64,000 bases of DNA, taken from assembly GCA_902592275.1 (NCBI GenBank), contig CACJDW010000002.1, forward strand, positions 1-64,000, written 5' to 3'. The stretch comes from an uncultured Pelagibacteraceae bacterium (lineage in GTDB: Bacteria > Pseudomonadota > Alphaproteobacteria > Pelagibacterales > Pelagibacteraceae). Every line of letters starts with the position of its first letter. Position 1 is the stretch's first letter. The position numbers and the translations under genes are program-made. The notes under the pieces are model-generated. The model searched no databases, was not told where the DNA came from, and was given only the letters and a program-made list of their open reading frames with translations. Positions 54,277-64,000 of the stretch are shown here, piece after piece.

Positions 54277-54339
54277 AGTTGATGAAATAACTGATATTTT
54301 GTCACTTGTTAATTTAATAATAATTCTTATTTTAAACTT

Positions 54340-56247
54340 ATGAATTTAAAAAATCTAGCAATGTGGGGAATTATAGTTTTTTTAACTATAGGTCTTTATA
54401 ACATGTTTAAAAATCCTCAGGCTAATATCAGAGGTGAAAATCAAATAATATTTTCAGATTTTTTAAATTCAGTTGAAAACGGTGAGGTTCTAAAAGTTGA
54501 GATCCAAGGAAATAACATTAAAGGTGTTTATTCAAATGGAAATTCTTTTTCAACCTATGCTCCTAATGATCCAAATCTAATAGAAAAATTATCAGAAAAA
54601 GGTGTAAGTATTTCAGCGGCACCTCTAGATGAAAAAATGCCTTCATTGTTTGGTGTTCTCTTATCATGGTTTCCTATGTTATTGCTTATTGCAGTATGGA
54701 TTTTCTTTATGAGACAAATGCAAGGTGGAAAAGGTGGAGCGATGGGTTTTGGGAAATCAAAAGCAAAAATGATGAACGAACTCAAAGGTAAAGTTACGTT
54801 CAACGATGTTGCTGGTGTAGAGGAAGCTAAAGAAGAAGTAGAAGAAATAGTAGAATTTTTAAAAGATCCAAAAAAATTTAGTAGGCTAGGTGGAAAAATT
54901 CCAAGAGGTGCTTTGCTTGTTGGTCCCCCGGGAACTGGTAAGACCTTACTGGCCAGAGCAATTGCAGGTGAAGCAGGAGTTCCTTTTTTCACTATTTCAG
55001 GTTCTGATTTTGTAGAGATGTTCGTTGGAGTAGGAGCATCTAGAGTTAGAGATATGTTTGAACAGGGTAAAAAAAATTCTCCATGTATAATTTTTATTGA
55101 TGAAATTGATGCTGTTGGAAGAAGTAGAGGAGCTGGTTTAGGTGGTGGAAATGATGAAAGAGAACAAACATTAAATCAGTTATTAGTTGAAATGGATGGT
55201 TTTGACACTAACGAAGGTGTTATTATTATTGCTGCAACAAACAGACCAGATGTGCTTGATCCAGCTTTGTTGCGACCAGGAAGATTTGATAGACAGGTAG
55301 TGGTTTCAAACCCAGATATTATTGGAAGAGAAAAAATTTTAAAAGTTCATGTGAAAAAAATAAAAATGGCACCAGATGTCAATTTAAGAACAATAGCAAG
55401 AGGTACACCAGGTTTTTCAGGAGCTGATCTTGCAAATATAGTTAATGAAGCAGCTTTGTTAGCAGCAAGAAAAAATAAAAGAATTGTAACATTATTAGAA
55501 TTTGAAGAAGCCAAAGATAAAGTAATGATGGGAGCTGAAAGACGTTCAATGGTTATGACTGAAGACGAGAAAAAACTTACAGCATACCATGAAGGAGGTC
55601 ATGCTTTAGTATCGTTCAATATGCCAAGCTACGACCCAATACATAAAGCAACTATTATACCAAGAGGAAGAGCTCTTGGAATGGTAATGAATTTACCAGA
55701 GAGAGACAAACATGGTTACTCAATAAAATATTTAAAAGCAAGACTGGCAGTTTGTTTTGGAGGTAGAGTTGCTGAGGAATTAATTTTTGGAAAAGACAAC
55801 ATATCTACAGGTGCAGGAGGTGGAAGTGGTTCAGATATTAATCAAGCTACACAACTTGCAAGAGCCATGGTGACAAAATATGGTATGAGTGAGGAAATGG
55901 GCCCTGTAGAATACGGAGAAAATCAAGAAGAAGTATTTTTAGGAAGATCGGTTACTCAAACCCAATCTGTTTCAGAGGAAGTTGCTCAAAAAATAGATAA
56001 AGAAATAAGAAAACTTGTTGATGAAGGATATAACCAAGCTAAGAAAATTTTGATGGAAAAAATAGATGACTTACATAAAATCGCGAAAGCTCTAATAACA
56101 TATGAAACATTAACTGGTGAAGAAATTGAGAATATAATTAACAAAAATTTATATCCTAAAGATAAAATTTTAGATAATCCAGAAACAAAAGATGATCAAG
56201 ACTCAGCTTTAGGTGCTATGGGTTTGAAACCTAAAATTGTTCATTAA
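54340..56247 (+). CDS. ftsH: ATP-dependent zinc metalloprotease FtsH
   Basis: A 635-residue AAA+ membrane protease of normal length: two N-terminal membrane helices (about 5-22 and 104-124) flank a periplasmic domain, Walker A GPPGTGKT is at residues 195-202, Walker B is [12 protein letters not shown] is [19 protein letters not shown] (quoted), and the zinc motif HEGGH is at 417-421. It degrades membrane proteins and regulatory proteins such as sigma-32, whose gene rpoH is at 60742. It is followed by folP after six bases. Confidence 0.98.
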   Translation: MNLKNLAMWGIIVFLTIGLYNMFKNPQANIRGENQIIFSDFLNSVENGEVLKVEIQGNNIKGVYSNGNSFSTYAPNDPNLIEKLSEKGVSISAAPLDEKMPSLFGVLLSWFPMLLLIAVWIFFMRQMQGGKGGAMGFGKSKAKMMNELKGKVTFNDVAGVEEAKEEVEEIVEFLKDPKKFSRLGGKIPRGALLVGPPGTGKTLLARAIAGEAGVPFFTISGSDFVEMFVGVGASRVRDMFEQGKKNSPCIIFIDEIDAVGRSRGAGLGGGNDEREQTLNQLLVEMDGFDTNEGVIIIAATNRPDVLDPALLRPGRFDRQVVVSNPDIIGREKILKVHVKKIKMAPDVNLRTIARGTPGFSGADLANIVNEAALLAARKNKRIVTLLEFEEAKDKVMMGAERRSMVMTEDEKKLTAYHEGGHALVSFNMPSYDPIHKATIIPRGRALGMVMNLPERDKHGYSIKYLKARLAVCFGGRVAEELIFGKDNISTGAGGGSGSDINQATQLARAMVTKYGMSEEMGPVEYGENQEEVFLGRSVTQTQSVSEEVAQKIDKEIRKLVDEGYNQAKKILMEKIDDLHKIAKALITYETLTGEEIENIINKNLYPKDKILDNPETKDDQDSALGAMGLKPKIVH

Positions 56248-56253
56248 TAAATA

Positions 56254-57306
56254 ATGCAAAGATATTACACAAGAGCGTGTAATTTCTACTTTGGTAATCA
56301 ATCTAAAATTTTAGTAAATAAAAAAAAATCTATTCCGTTACATCAGATTAAAGAAATATCTTTTGACCATCTTGAGATTATTACAAGAAAAAAGACAAGA
56401 AGAATTTCTATAAATCAAGTCAAGAAATTACCAAATAATTTAAAAAAAAAAATAAATGCTGATATTAAAAAAATAAATTCAAAAAAAAAAAATTTTTCTA
56501 ATTTTAATTTTAAAAAAATTCCAAATATTTTAGGAGTATTAAATCTTACACCTGACAGTTTTTCGGATGGAGGAAAATTTAATAAAAAAAATAAGGGTAT
56601 CACTCATGCTATTAGTTTGTACAAAAGTGGTGCATCTATAATAGATGTTGGTGGAGAATCTACAAGACCAGGATCTAAGCCTATAAATGAAAAGCAAGAA
56701 TTGAATAGAATTAATAAGATATTAAAATTAATTGTAAAAAAAATACCAATATCTTTAGACACAAGAAAGTCTAGGATTATGGAAAATGGTATCAGGATGG
56801 GAGTTAAACTTATTAATGATGTTTCGGGGTTAAGTTATGATCCCAAAACAATAAATATTTTAAAAAAGCATAAAATTCCATTTGTAATACAGCATTCAGT
56901 TGGGACACCAGAAAATATGCAAAAGAAGGCGAAATATAAAAATGAATTATTAGATATATATGATTATTTTGAAAATAAGATTAAGTTAATAAGATCCAAG
57001 GGTATTAAACACAATAATATAATTTTAGATCCTGGAATTGGATTTGGAAAAAATTTGAAACATAATATGAATCTTATAAGAGGTGTTTCTATTTTTCATT
57101 CATTAGGTTTTCCTATACTAGTAGGTAATTCAAGAAAAAGATTTATTAAAGATATATCAAAAAAAAATGATAGCAAAACAAGGATCGGTGGAACTATGGC
57201 CTCTTCAATATATCTTTTAATGCAAGGAATTCAGATTTTAAGAATTCATGATGTTAATGAAGTAAAGCAAGGTATTAAAGTTTTTAACGAGATAGTCAAA
57301 AATTAA
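56254..57306 (+). CDS. folP: Dihydropteroate synthase
   Basis: A TIM-barrel enzyme joining p-aminobenzoate and the pterin pyrophosphate. LGVLNLTPDSFSDGGKF, IDVGGESTRPGSKPI, SLDTRKS, LINDVSGLSYD and ILDPGIGFGKN are the expected blocks from about residue 88 on. At 350 residues it is longer than the common 270-280, because of an N-terminal basic extension of about 85 residues without a recognisable family. Its last base is the first base of the glmM ATG. Confidence 0.93.
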   Translation: MQRYYTRACNFYFGNQSKILVNKKKSIPLHQIKEISFDHLEIITRKKTRRISINQVKKLPNNLKKKINADIKKINSKKKNFSNFNFKKIPNILGVLNLTPDSFSDGGKFNKKNKGITHAISLYKSGASIIDVGGESTRPGSKPINEKQELNRINKILKLIVKKIPISLDTRKSRIMENGIRMGVKLINDVSGLSYDPKTINILKKHKIPFVIQHSVGTPENMQKKAKYKNELLDIYDYFENKIKLIRSKGIKHNNIILDPGIGFGKNLKHNMNLIRGVSIFHSLGFPILVGNSRKRFIKDISKKNDSKTRIGGTMASSIYLLMQGIQILRIHDVNEVKQGIKVFNEIVKN

Positions 57307-58644
57307 TGAAAAAAAAATATTTTGGAACAGATGGAATAAGAGGAGCAGTTAATAGTAAATTTATAAATGGAGATATGTTCTTTAAATTTGGACTTGCTAG
57401 CGGAACATACTTTAAATCTCAAAAAAAAAAGAAAACAAACAGCAATAATTGCAAAAGATACGAGATTGTCAGGATATACACTTGAGCCAGCTCTTGTTTC
57501 AGGTTTGGCTTCAGCTGGTATGCATGTTTATACTCTAGGACCCTTACCAACTAATGGGTTGGCTATGCTAACAAAAGAAATGAAGGCTAATATGGGTATA
57601 ATGATCACTGCCTCTCACAATCCACATTTTGACAATGGTTTAAAATTGTTTGGTCCTGATGGAATGAAATTATCAGATAAAATAGAAAAAAAAATTGAGG
57701 GACTTATAGATAAGAAAATCTCAAAAAACCTTTCGCATTCTGAAAAATTAGGAAGAGTTAAAAGATTAGAAACAGGTACCAAAAAATATATTAAAATATT
57801 AAAAAAAAATTTCACTAAAGAGTTCAATTTAAGAGGACTAAGAATAGTAATCGATTGTGCAAATGGTGCTGGTTATAAGGCAGGTCCTGAATTATTAAAA
57901 TCATTAGGAGCTAAAGTCATAGCAATAGGTGTTAAACCAAATGGTTTAAATATTAATAAAAAATGTGGATCAACTTTTCCAAGAAAAATTAGATCTGCTG
58001 TAAAAAAATATAAAGCACACGTTGGAATATCTTTAGATGGGGATGCTGACAGAATTATTATGTGTGACGAGAAAAGCAATATAATAGATGGAGATCAAAT
58101 TATAGCTGCTTTAGGAACAAGATGGAAAAATAAAAAAATGTTAAAAGGTGGAGTTGTTGGAACATTAATGTCAAATTATGGATTAGAAAAATATTTTGAA
58201 TCCAAAGGAATTAAATTTTTAAGGGCAAATGTTGGTGATAGATATGTTAAAGAAAAAATGCAAAAATATAAGTTTAATTTAGGCGGTGAACAATCGGGAC
58301 ATATTATTTTAGGTAAATTTGCAACTACAGGAGATGGCTTGCTAGTAGCTTTAGAAGCTCTTTTTGCTTTAAGAAAAGGAAAAAAGGCAAGTGAATTTTT
58401 TGATCAATTTAAGAAAACACCTCAGCTTTTAGAAAATATCGAAGTTAAAGATAAAAATATAATTAATAAACCAGAGATAAAAAAAATTATAAAAAATGCA
58501 GATAAATTAATCAAAGGTAATGGAAGAATTTTAGTAAGAAAATCAGGAACAGAATCTAAAATAAGAGTAATGGCAGAAAGTGAAAATAAAGCTCTTTTAT
58601 ACGAATGTGTAAATATGATTACAAAAAAAATAAAAATAAATTGA
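57306..58644 (+). CDS. glmM: Phosphoglucosamine mutase, apparent frameshift in a 10-A run
   Basis: GlmM converts glucosamine-6-phosphate to glucosamine-1-phosphate for UDP-GlcNAc synthesis. The first segment from ATG 57306 begins KKYFGTDGIRGAVNSKFI, the true GlmM N-terminus, but it runs to a stop at 57447-57449. The rest continues in the +1 frame from about 57430 with AIIAKDTRLSGYTLEPAL, ITASHNPHFDNGLKLFG (phosphoserine) and SLDGDADRIIMCDE. The switch lies in C followed by ten A (57422-57431). Nine A would give one intact protein. It may be a sequencing error, a real mutation or slippage-tolerated. An in-frame ATG start at 57367 would lack the first domain strand. Confidence 0.9.
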
Positions 58645-59453
58645 AACTAAATTCCAAAATTTTAATTATTGCAGGATCTGATTCATCTGGTGGAGCAGGT
58701 ATTCAAGCTGATATAAAAACTGTTACTGCTCTAGGTTCTTATGCAATGACAGCAATAACAGCAGTTACTTCTCAAAATACCACAGGTGTAAAATCAATTG
58801 TTGGAATTAATCCAAAAGAAATTTTTAATCAAATTATTTATAGCTGCAAAGATATAAGACCTGATGCAATAAAAATTGGTATGTTACATTCTTCAGAGGT
58901 TATTAGAATGGTACTGAAAGCTCTTGATGTAATTAAAGTTAAAAAAATCGTATTAGATCCAGTTATGGTTGCTAAAGGAGGAGCTAAACTGATAGATACT
59001 AAAGCTATTCAATTATTAAAATTAAAATTAATTAAAAAAGTATCGCTAATTACACCCAATATTCTAGAGGCAGAAATTTTGACTAAAACAACAATTATAA
59101 CAAAAGAGGATATGATTTTTGCTGCTAATAAACTTATAGGATTAGGAGCTAAAAATGTACTTATAAAAGGTGGTCATTTAAAACATAAAAATGTAATAGA
59201 TATTTTAATAAACAAAAAAGACATAAAGATCTTCAATAGCGAGCGTCACAAAACAAAGAATACCCATGGTACTGGTTGTACATTATCTAGCTCAGTTACA
59301 ACTTTCTTATCATGTGGAAAAACAGTAAAGAAATCTTGTGAGCTTGGAATTAAGTATGTAAATTCTGCAATTAAATCAAACCCTAAATATGGAAAAGGTA
59401 ATGGCCCAATTAACCATCTCACTTCCTTTAAAGTAGACAGAAAATTTAAATAA
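58641..59453 (+). CDS. thiD: Hydroxymethylpyrimidine (phosphate) kinase
   Basis: A ribokinase-fold enzyme of about 270 residues making HMP-PP for thiamine. [22 protein letters not shown] is the signature (in part), with [18 protein letters not shown] and [18 protein letters not shown] as substrate and anion-hole motifs. I place the start at TTG 58641, overlapping the glmM TGA as TTGA. An in-frame ATG at 58605 would add 12 lysine-rich residues and overlap glmM by 40 bases. It pairs in function with thiE at 39098. Confidence 0.9.
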   Translation: MKLNSKILIIAGSDSSGGAGIQADIKTVTALGSYAMTAITAVTSQNTTGVKSIVGINPKEIFNQIIYSCKDIRPDAIKIGMLHSSEVIRMVLKALDVIKVKKIVLDPVMVAKGGAKLIDTKAIQLLKLKLIKKVSLITPNILEAEILTKTTIITKEDMIFAANKLIGLGAKNVLIKGGHLKHKNVIDILINKKDIKIFNSERHKTKNTHGTGCTLSSSVTTFLSCGKTVKKSCELGIKYVNSAIKSNPKYGKGNGPINHLTSFKVDRKFK

Positions 59454-60745
59454 TGAAAAATATAGTTGTTGTTGGATCTCAATGGGGTGACGAAGGTAAA
59501 GGAAAAATTGTTGATTGGTTATCTGAACAGGCTGATGTAGTAATAAGATTCCAAGGAGGTCACAATGCTGGTCATACTTTAGTGATTGATGGTGTTACAT
59601 ATAAATTGAGATTACTGCCATCTGGAATAGTAAGAAAAGGTAAAATATCAATTATTGGTAACGGTGTTGTCGTAGATCCATGGGCTTTATTAGAGGAAAT
59701 AGAAGAAATAAAATCTAAAGGTGTAGAAGTAAATGTAAATAATTTTATTATTTCGGAGTCTGCAAATTTAATTTTGCCTTTTCATAGAGAAATAGATGAG
59801 ATAAGAGAGGATGCAGCAGGAAAAAGCAAAATAGGAACTACAAGACGTGGAATTGGACCAGCATATGAAGATAAAGTTGGAAGAAGATCTATAAGAGTTA
59901 TGGATCTAAGATCTGAAAAAAATTTAGATCAAAGACTCGATTCTGTATTAGTGCATCATAATGCGATTAGAAAAGGTCTAGGAAAAAAAATTTTTGAAAA
60001 AGATCAGCTTAAATCTGATTTGCTTAAAATAGCACCCAAAATATTGGAATTTTCTCAGCCAGTTTGGCTAAAGATTGATCAATTCAAAAAACAAAAAAAG
60101 AGAATTTTATTCGAAGGAGCCCAAGGTATTTTACTTGATGTAGATCATGGAACTTATCCTTTTGTAACTTCATCAAATACTGTTGCCTCAAGCGCAGCTA
60201 CAGGAACTGGTTGTGGCCCTAATTCTATTAATTATGTTCTTGGAATTACAAAAGCTTATACTACAAGAGTTGGGGAAGGTCCTTTTCCTACAGAGTTAAC
60301 TGATGATGTTGGTGAACTTTTAGGAACACGTGGAAAAGAATTTGGAACTGTTACAAGTAGAAAAAGAAGATGCGGATGGTTTGATGGTGTTTTGGTAAGG
60401 CAAACTATTAAAGTTTCAGGGATTGATGGTATTGCTTTAACGAAATTAGATGTACTTGATGAATTAGACGAAATTAAAATGTGCATTGCTTATGAGCTTG
60501 ATGGTAAAAGATTAGATTATTTACCTGCTGCTGTAGAAGATCAAATAAAAATAAAACCAATTTATGAAACTTTTCCAGGTTGGAAAGTTTCTACAAACGG
60601 AGTTAAAAATTTGGATTCATTACCCGAAAATGCAAAAAAATATATTTTTGCTGTTGAAGATTTTATTGGTGCAAAAGTATCAAGTATCTCAACTAGTCCA
60701 GAAAGAGATGATACTATTTTAATTGAAAACCCTTTTGAAGTTTAG
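59453..60745 (+). CDS. purA: Adenylosuccinate synthetase
   Basis: A 430-residue GTP-dependent enzyme joining IMP and aspartate. [21 protein letters not shown] is the P-loop signature, quoted in part. [45 protein letters not shown] (in part) and [11 protein letters not shown] are intact. It starts one base before the thiD stop. It ends sharing TTAG at 60742-60745 with the rpoH stop on the other strand. Confidence 0.98.
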   Translation: MKNIVVVGSQWGDEGKGKIVDWLSEQADVVIRFQGGHNAGHTLVIDGVTYKLRLLPSGIVRKGKISIIGNGVVVDPWALLEEIEEIKSKGVEVNVNNFIISESANLILPFHREIDEIREDAAGKSKIGTTRRGIGPAYEDKVGRRSIRVMDLRSEKNLDQRLDSVLVHHNAIRKGLGKKIFEKDQLKSDLLKIAPKILEFSQPVWLKIDQFKKQKKRILFEGAQGILLDVDHGTYPFVTSSNTVASSAATGTGCGPNSINYVLGITKAYTTRVGEGPFPTELTDDVGELLGTRGKEFGTVTSRKRRCGWFDGVLVRQTIKVSGIDGIALTKLDVLDELDEIKMCIAYELDGKRLDYLPAAVEDQIKIKPIYETFPGWKVSTNGVKNLDSLPENAKKYIFAVEDFIGAKVSSISTSPERDDTILIENPFEV

Positions 60746-61635
60746 TTTGCGGGTAAAAGATTTTTTGATTTAGCTAATAGAAGCATGTGCTTTTGAAGTT
60801 TTTCAAATGCTTTATTTTCTATTTGTCTAACTCTTTCTCTGCTAATTTTATATTTTTTACTTAAATCTTCTAGTGTAGTTGGGTCATCATTTAGTCTTCT
60901 TGAGTATAATATTTCTCTTTCTCTATCGTTAAGAACTTTAATAGAGTCTTTTAATAAATCTTTTCTTTGTTCCATTTCCTCGTGGTGAGCAAATTTTAAG
61001 TCATGATCAAGTTCTTTATCAACCAACCAGTCTTGCCATTCATCGCCATCTTCACCAACTTGAGCATTTAGCGAGAACTCCTTTCCAGAAAGTCTTCTAT
61101 TCATTGAAACGACTTCTTCTTTACTTACATCAAGCTTATTAGCTATATGATTAACGTGTTCATCTCTTAAATCACCTTCAGTTTCAGGAGCAATTTGATT
61201 TTTAATTTTTTTTAGATTAAAAAATAATTTTTTTTGAGCAGTAGTAGTTCCAATTTTGACAAGACTCCAAGATCTTAAAATATATTCTTGAATAGAAGCC
61301 TTAATCCACCACATTGCATAAGTTGCCAATCTAAATCCTTTTTCTGGTTCAAATTTCTTAACTGCTTGCATAAGACCTACATTTCCCTCTGAAATCATTT
61401 CATTAATAGGCAAACCATATCCTTTGTAGCCCATAGCAATCTTCGCAACTAATCTCAAATGACTAGTTACTAGTTTTTCTGCAGCTTTAATATTACCAGT
61501 CGTTCTCCAATTTTTTGCTAGCATATATTCCTCTTCTGCAGCTAACATTGGAAATTTTTTAATCTGCTCTAAATATGCAGATAGCCCACCTTCATTAGAA
61601 AGTGTTGGCAGATTGTTGCTCATTGTTGTACTCAT
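60742..61635 (-). CDS. rpoH: RNA polymerase heat-shock sigma factor sigma-32
   Basis: A 297-residue group 3-like sigma-70 family factor. Region 2 has [20 protein letters not shown] and [15 protein letters not shown], followed by [19 protein letters not shown]. The RpoH box is near [10 protein letters not shown]. Region 4 has [13 protein letters not shown] and [17 protein letters not shown], the helix-turn-helix reading the -35 box. It directs heat-shock transcription; FtsH, encoded in the window, is its usual protease. A leader of about 40 bases separates it from rluD upstream. Confidence 0.95.
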   Translation of the reverse strand: MSTTMSNNLPTLSNEGGLSAYLEQIKKFPMLAAEEEYMLAKNWRTTGNIKAAEKLVTSHLRLVAKIAMGYKGYGLPINEMISEGNVGLMQAVKKFEPEKGFRLATYAMWWIKASIQEYILRSWSLVKIGTTTAQKKLFFNLKKIKNQIAPETEGDLRDEHVNHIANKLDVSKEEVVSMNRRLSGKEFSLNAQVGEDGDEWQDWLVDKELDHDLKFAHHEEMEQRKDLLKDSIKVLNDREREILYSRRLNDDPTTLEDLSKKYKISRERVRQIENKAFEKLQKHMLLLAKSKNLLPAN

Positions 61636-61676
61636 AGCAATGTCTATTTAATTAATTATAGCTAATTTTCAATAAT

Positions 61677-62657
61677 TTATTCTTCAGTGTTTCTAAGCAT
61701 TTTTAGAATATTATTTAGATCTTGTGGCAAAAGTGAGGAAAAAATCATATCTTTCTTAGTACGTGGATGTATAAATCCTAAAGTTTTTGCGTGCAGGAAT
61801 TGTCTATTTAATTTAGTAATTGAATTTTGGATATCAAAATCAATATTTTTTAATTTTTTATATTTTTTTTTATATTTGTCATCTCCAACTAGACTATTAC
61901 CTTTAAAGTTCATATGAACTCTTATCTGATGTGTTCTTCCTGTTTCTAATTTACACTCAACTAAACTTAAAGTTGGTGTTTTTTGATTTTCAAAAATTTC
62001 AAGTGTTTTATAATTTGTTATAGCTTTCTTACCTTTAGAACTACTGACTTCCATTAGTTGTCTATTTTTTGAACTACGAGTTATAAATGTTTCAATCCTT
62101 CCTGAAGAGGGTCTTAATTTTCCCCATATTAAAAGTTGGTACTCTCTTATAATTGTATGATCACTAAATTGTTTTGATAAATTTTCATGAGTTTCATTGT
62201 TTTTTGCAATTACAACTAAACCAGATGTGTTTTTATCAATTCTATGAACAATACCAGGTCTTAACTCATCACCTATATTTGGTAAAGAATCCTTATTATA
62301 ATGTATCAATGCATTAACAATAGTATTATCATAATTACCAGGTGCTGGGTGCATAGCTATGCCAGCTGGTTTATTTATAATAATTAGATCATCATCTTCG
62401 TATATTATTTCTAATTTAAATTCGTAAGGTTTCAGGGATACTATTTCAGGTTCTGGAATCTTAAGATTTATAGTATCACCAATTGAGACTTTTTTTGAAG
62501 GACTTTTAATTATTTCATTATTTAGTGTTAACTTTTCTTTTAAAATTAAATTTTTAATTCTAGTTCTACTAATTAATTCCTCTCTTTTGTTAATTAAAAT
62601 ATCAACCCTTAAATTCTTCTCATTCTCTTTGACTATAAAATTAATGTTTTTTTCCAT
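61677..62657 (-). CDS. rluD: 23S rRNA pseudouridine synthase RluD-like
   Basis: A 326-residue enzyme with an N-terminal S4 RNA-binding domain (VDILINKREELISRTRIKNLI; given in part) and a catalytic RluA-family domain with GIVHRIDKNTSGLVVIAKN, where the Asp of HRID is the nucleophile, and LETGRTHQIRVHM. It makes pseudouridines in 23S helix 69, or related sites if it is RluC-like. It starts opposite to tRNA-Arg over 23 bases. Confidence 0.9.
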   Translation of the reverse strand: MEKNINFIVKENEKNLRVDILINKREELISRTRIKNLILKEKLTLNNEIIKSPSKKVSIGDTINLKIPEPEIVSLKPYEFKLEIIYEDDDLIIINKPAGIAMHPAPGNYDNTIVNALIHYNKDSLPNIGDELRPGIVHRIDKNTSGLVVIAKNNETHENLSKQFSDHTIIREYQLLIWGKLRPSSGRIETFITRSSKNRQLMEVSSSKGKKAITNYKTLEIFENQKTPTLSLVECKLETGRTHQIRVHMNFKGNSLVGDDKYKKKYKKLKNIDFDIQNSITKLNRQFLHAKTLGFIHPRTKKDMIFSSLLPQDLNNILKMLRNTEE

Positions 62658-62680
62658 AAAATATAATATTAATACTATAT

Positions 62681-62757
62681 GCGCTTGTAGCTCAACTGGA
62701 TAGAGCGCCAGATTTCGGCTCTGGAGGTTCTGGGTTCGACTCCTAGCAGGCGCGCCA
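62681..62757 (+). tRNA. tRNA-Arg (TCG anticodon)
   Basis: A 77-base cloverleaf with GCGCTTG/CAGGCGC acceptor stem (one G-U pair), D-loop AACTGGATAGA, anticodon stem CCAGA/TCTGG around loop TTTCGGC (anticodon TCG, 62715-62717), T-loop GGTTCGACTCC and encoded GCCA end. It reads CGA codons. The gene of a surface-polymer enzyme begins its 3' end five bases later. Confidence 0.95.
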
Positions 62758-62762
62758 AAATT

Positions 62763-63965
62763 CTAGACATTTTTTAAACTTATTTTTGAATTCAGAATAT
62801 CCAAAACTCTCTTTGAGGAATTTCCATCTTGAAAGTTATGAAATAATTTTTTAATTTTATTTTGTTTATCAACGTATTGTAATCTATTATTATTAATATT
62901 ATTTATTTCAGATAGCAATTGTTTCTGATTAGAAACTTTTGGTCCAACTGCAACTTTATTAAAGTCATAAACAAATCCTCTTTTTTTTTTATAATCTAAA
63001 TAATCGTATGGAATAAAAATTGTTGGTATCTCAAATAATATAGCATCAGTATATATAGTTGAATAATCAGTAATCAGAATATCAACCATTGGAAGAAATG
63101 AGTTTATATCTTCTAATTCATTAAAAGAAAGAGATAAAATATTTTTTGATTTTAGAGAATCTATATAATTTCTCCACAATGTATTTTTATTTGTATCATT
63201 TATATGTGGTCTTAAATATAGATTAAAATTATTTTTAATTAGAAATTTTTCTATTTCATTAATTTTTAAATCTGAAAATGGAAAAAAAGATGATATTAAG
63301 TCTTCTTTATGAGTTGGTGCATATAAAATTATTTTCTTATCTAAGTTTTTGAAATTATGAAAAAATTTGTTCTTTATATCTTTTTTCGTTTGATTAAAAA
63401 AAATATCATTTCTAGGTAAACCAGTTATAAAAACCTTATCTGGAGATAGTAAATTTTGCTTGTAAATCATTTCTTTATGCGCGTCAGAACTTGCACAAAT
63501 AATTGTTAATTGGTCTGTAAAATTATTGTTTGGATATTCAAATTTTTTCGACCACTTTATTCCATGCCATAATTGAACAGCTTCTTTGTGGATTGATGGT
63601 TTAAAATATGGAAAAAAATCATGTAAAGAATTTGATGTGACTACAGTTTTAGCAATCAGCAATGTTTTTAAACCTTTTAACGAAAATAGGAGTATTAATT
63701 CAGCTGATATATTTTTTCTTCTTATTTTTTTTAATGTTTCTTTATTATGAACTAACCAAATTGCCTTAAAATCTGAATTATTATCGTTTATGTATTCAAA
63801 AAAAGCTCTTGAATTATCAGAATAAAGATTATTTTTTTGTGCAAAAACAATAATATTTTTTTTCTTTATTGTAAAGGTGTCCAATATATAAAAAATTATA
63901 GATATAAATATATAATATATATTTCTAATCTCTTTTTTAACTATCGAGTAAAGCCGTTTAAACAT
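62763..63965 (-). CDS. CDP-glycerol glycerophosphotransferase family protein (TagB/TagF-like)
   Basis: A 400-residue protein with a hydrophobic N-terminal segment (NIYYIFISIIFYILDTF) and a GT-B catalytic domain. AVQLWHGIKWSKKF has the catalytic-base His of the WHG motif. CASSDAHKEM, GLPRNDIFF, ILYAPTHKED, LRPHIND and ILITDYSTIYTDAILFEIP follow in family order, and FIPYDYLDYKKKRGFVYDF closes it. It polymerises or transfers a glycerol-phosphate-type unit from a CDP donor. It is more canonical than the protein at 16086. The gene ends five bases from tRNA-Arg and is complete in the window. Confidence 0.88.
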   Translation of the reverse strand: MFKRLYSIVKKEIRNIYYIFISIIFYILDTFTIKKKNIIVFAQKNNLYSDNSRAFFEYINDNNSDFKAIWLVHNKETLKKIRRKNISAELILLFSLKGLKTLLIAKTVVTSNSLHDFFPYFKPSIHKEAVQLWHGIKWSKKFEYPNNNFTDQLTIICASSDAHKEMIYKQNLLSPDKVFITGLPRNDIFFNQTKKDIKNKFFHNFKNLDKKIILYAPTHKEDLISSFFPFSDLKINEIEKFLIKNNFNLYLRPHINDTNKNTLWRNYIDSLKSKNILSLSFNELEDINSFLPMVDILITDYSTIYTDAILFEIPTIFIPYDYLDYKKKRGFVYDFNKVAVGPKVSNQKQLLSEINNINNNRLQYVDKQNKIKKLFHNFQDGNSSKRVLDILNSKISLKNV

Positions 63966-64000
63966 TAAATTTTTTTAAAAATTTATTAATAATATTTGCA

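Noticed and set aside
54300-54339. Sigma-32-type promoter before ftsH
   Set aside because: A CTTGTTAA-like -35 element is present, but no C-rich -10 follows at the right distance.
54555-54992. Long minus-strand open frame inside ftsH
   Set aside because: It is antisense to a fully conserved AAA+ protease and its composition is that of a shadow frame. Similar antisense frames inside pntB, tkt, glmM and purA were rejected for the same reason.
62662-62678. TATAAT at 62662-62667 as promoter for tRNA-Arg
   Set aside because: The hexamer is good, but no convincing -35 lies 16-18 bases upstream, and such hexamers are frequent by chance here.

Overview
The window looks like a chromosome segment from a SAR11-clade alphaproteobacterium (Pelagibacterales, 'Candidatus Pelagibacter'-like). 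Base composition is extremely AT-rich, coding sequences are lysine-, asparagine- and isoleucine-rich, intergenic gaps are very short and neighbouring genes often overlap by a few bases. The order 5S rRNA - rpmJ - small oxidase-type peptide - pntAA/pntAB/pntB, and the blocks tkt-gap-pgk-class I aldolase-thiE-efp-suhB and tolQRAB-pal-cpoB-tilS-ftsH-folP-glmM, fit that group. The assignment rests on gene content and composition, not on a 16S sequence.

Region 1 (1-31.4 kb) is a surface-polysaccharide island, equivalent to the SAR11 hypervariable region that separates 5S rRNA from 16S-23S. It holds glycosyltransferases (GT2 and GT4 types), two DegT-family aminotransferases, a WxcM/FdtA-like ketoisomerase, a cupin, several NAD-dependent epimerases/reductases, methyltransferases, gmd and fcl for GDP-6-deoxyhexoses, a WecA-like polyprenyl-phosphate sugar-1-phosphate transferase and a large membrane protein. 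Inside it, 12.2-19.2 kb carries a distinct cassette: a PEP-synthase/PPDK-like enzyme, two class-I glutamine-amidotransferase-like proteins, a nucleotidyltransferase, a CDP-glycerol-glycerophosphotransferase-like protein and a membrane sulfatase/phosphatase-superfamily protein. The first three enzymes match in type, size and order the Campylobacter jejuni Cj1418-Cj1417-Cj1416 pathway that makes cytidine diphosphoramidate. I infer a phosphoramidate-type decoration of the surface glycan; this is the most notable find.

Region 2 (31.4-62.8 kb) is streamlined core. A 5S rRNA gene with its own plausible promoter is followed by rpmJ, a 36-residue membrane peptide, proton-translocating transhydrogenase, a small transaldolase and one GT-C-like membrane protein. 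On the minus strand are tkt, gap, pgk, fructose-bisphosphate aldolase, thiE, efp, suhB, rpmE, a TrcR-like regulator, rpsU and initiator tRNA. On the plus strand run a coiled-coil protein and zapA, a 5-formyl-THF cyclo-ligase, a YmdB-like phosphoesterase, yebC, a phage-type ruvC, the Tol-Pal genes, tilS, ftsH, folP, glmM (frameshifted in a 10-A run), thiD and purA. Minus-strand rpoH and rluD follow, then tRNA-Arg.

Region 3 (62.76 kb to the end) starts directly behind tRNA-Arg with a TagB/TagF-like CDP-glycerol glycerophosphotransferase, probably the edge of a second surface-glycan region.

No insertion sequence, CRISPR array or prophage was seen. No stretch above 300 bases lacks a gene; the longest empty gap is 27064-27228.
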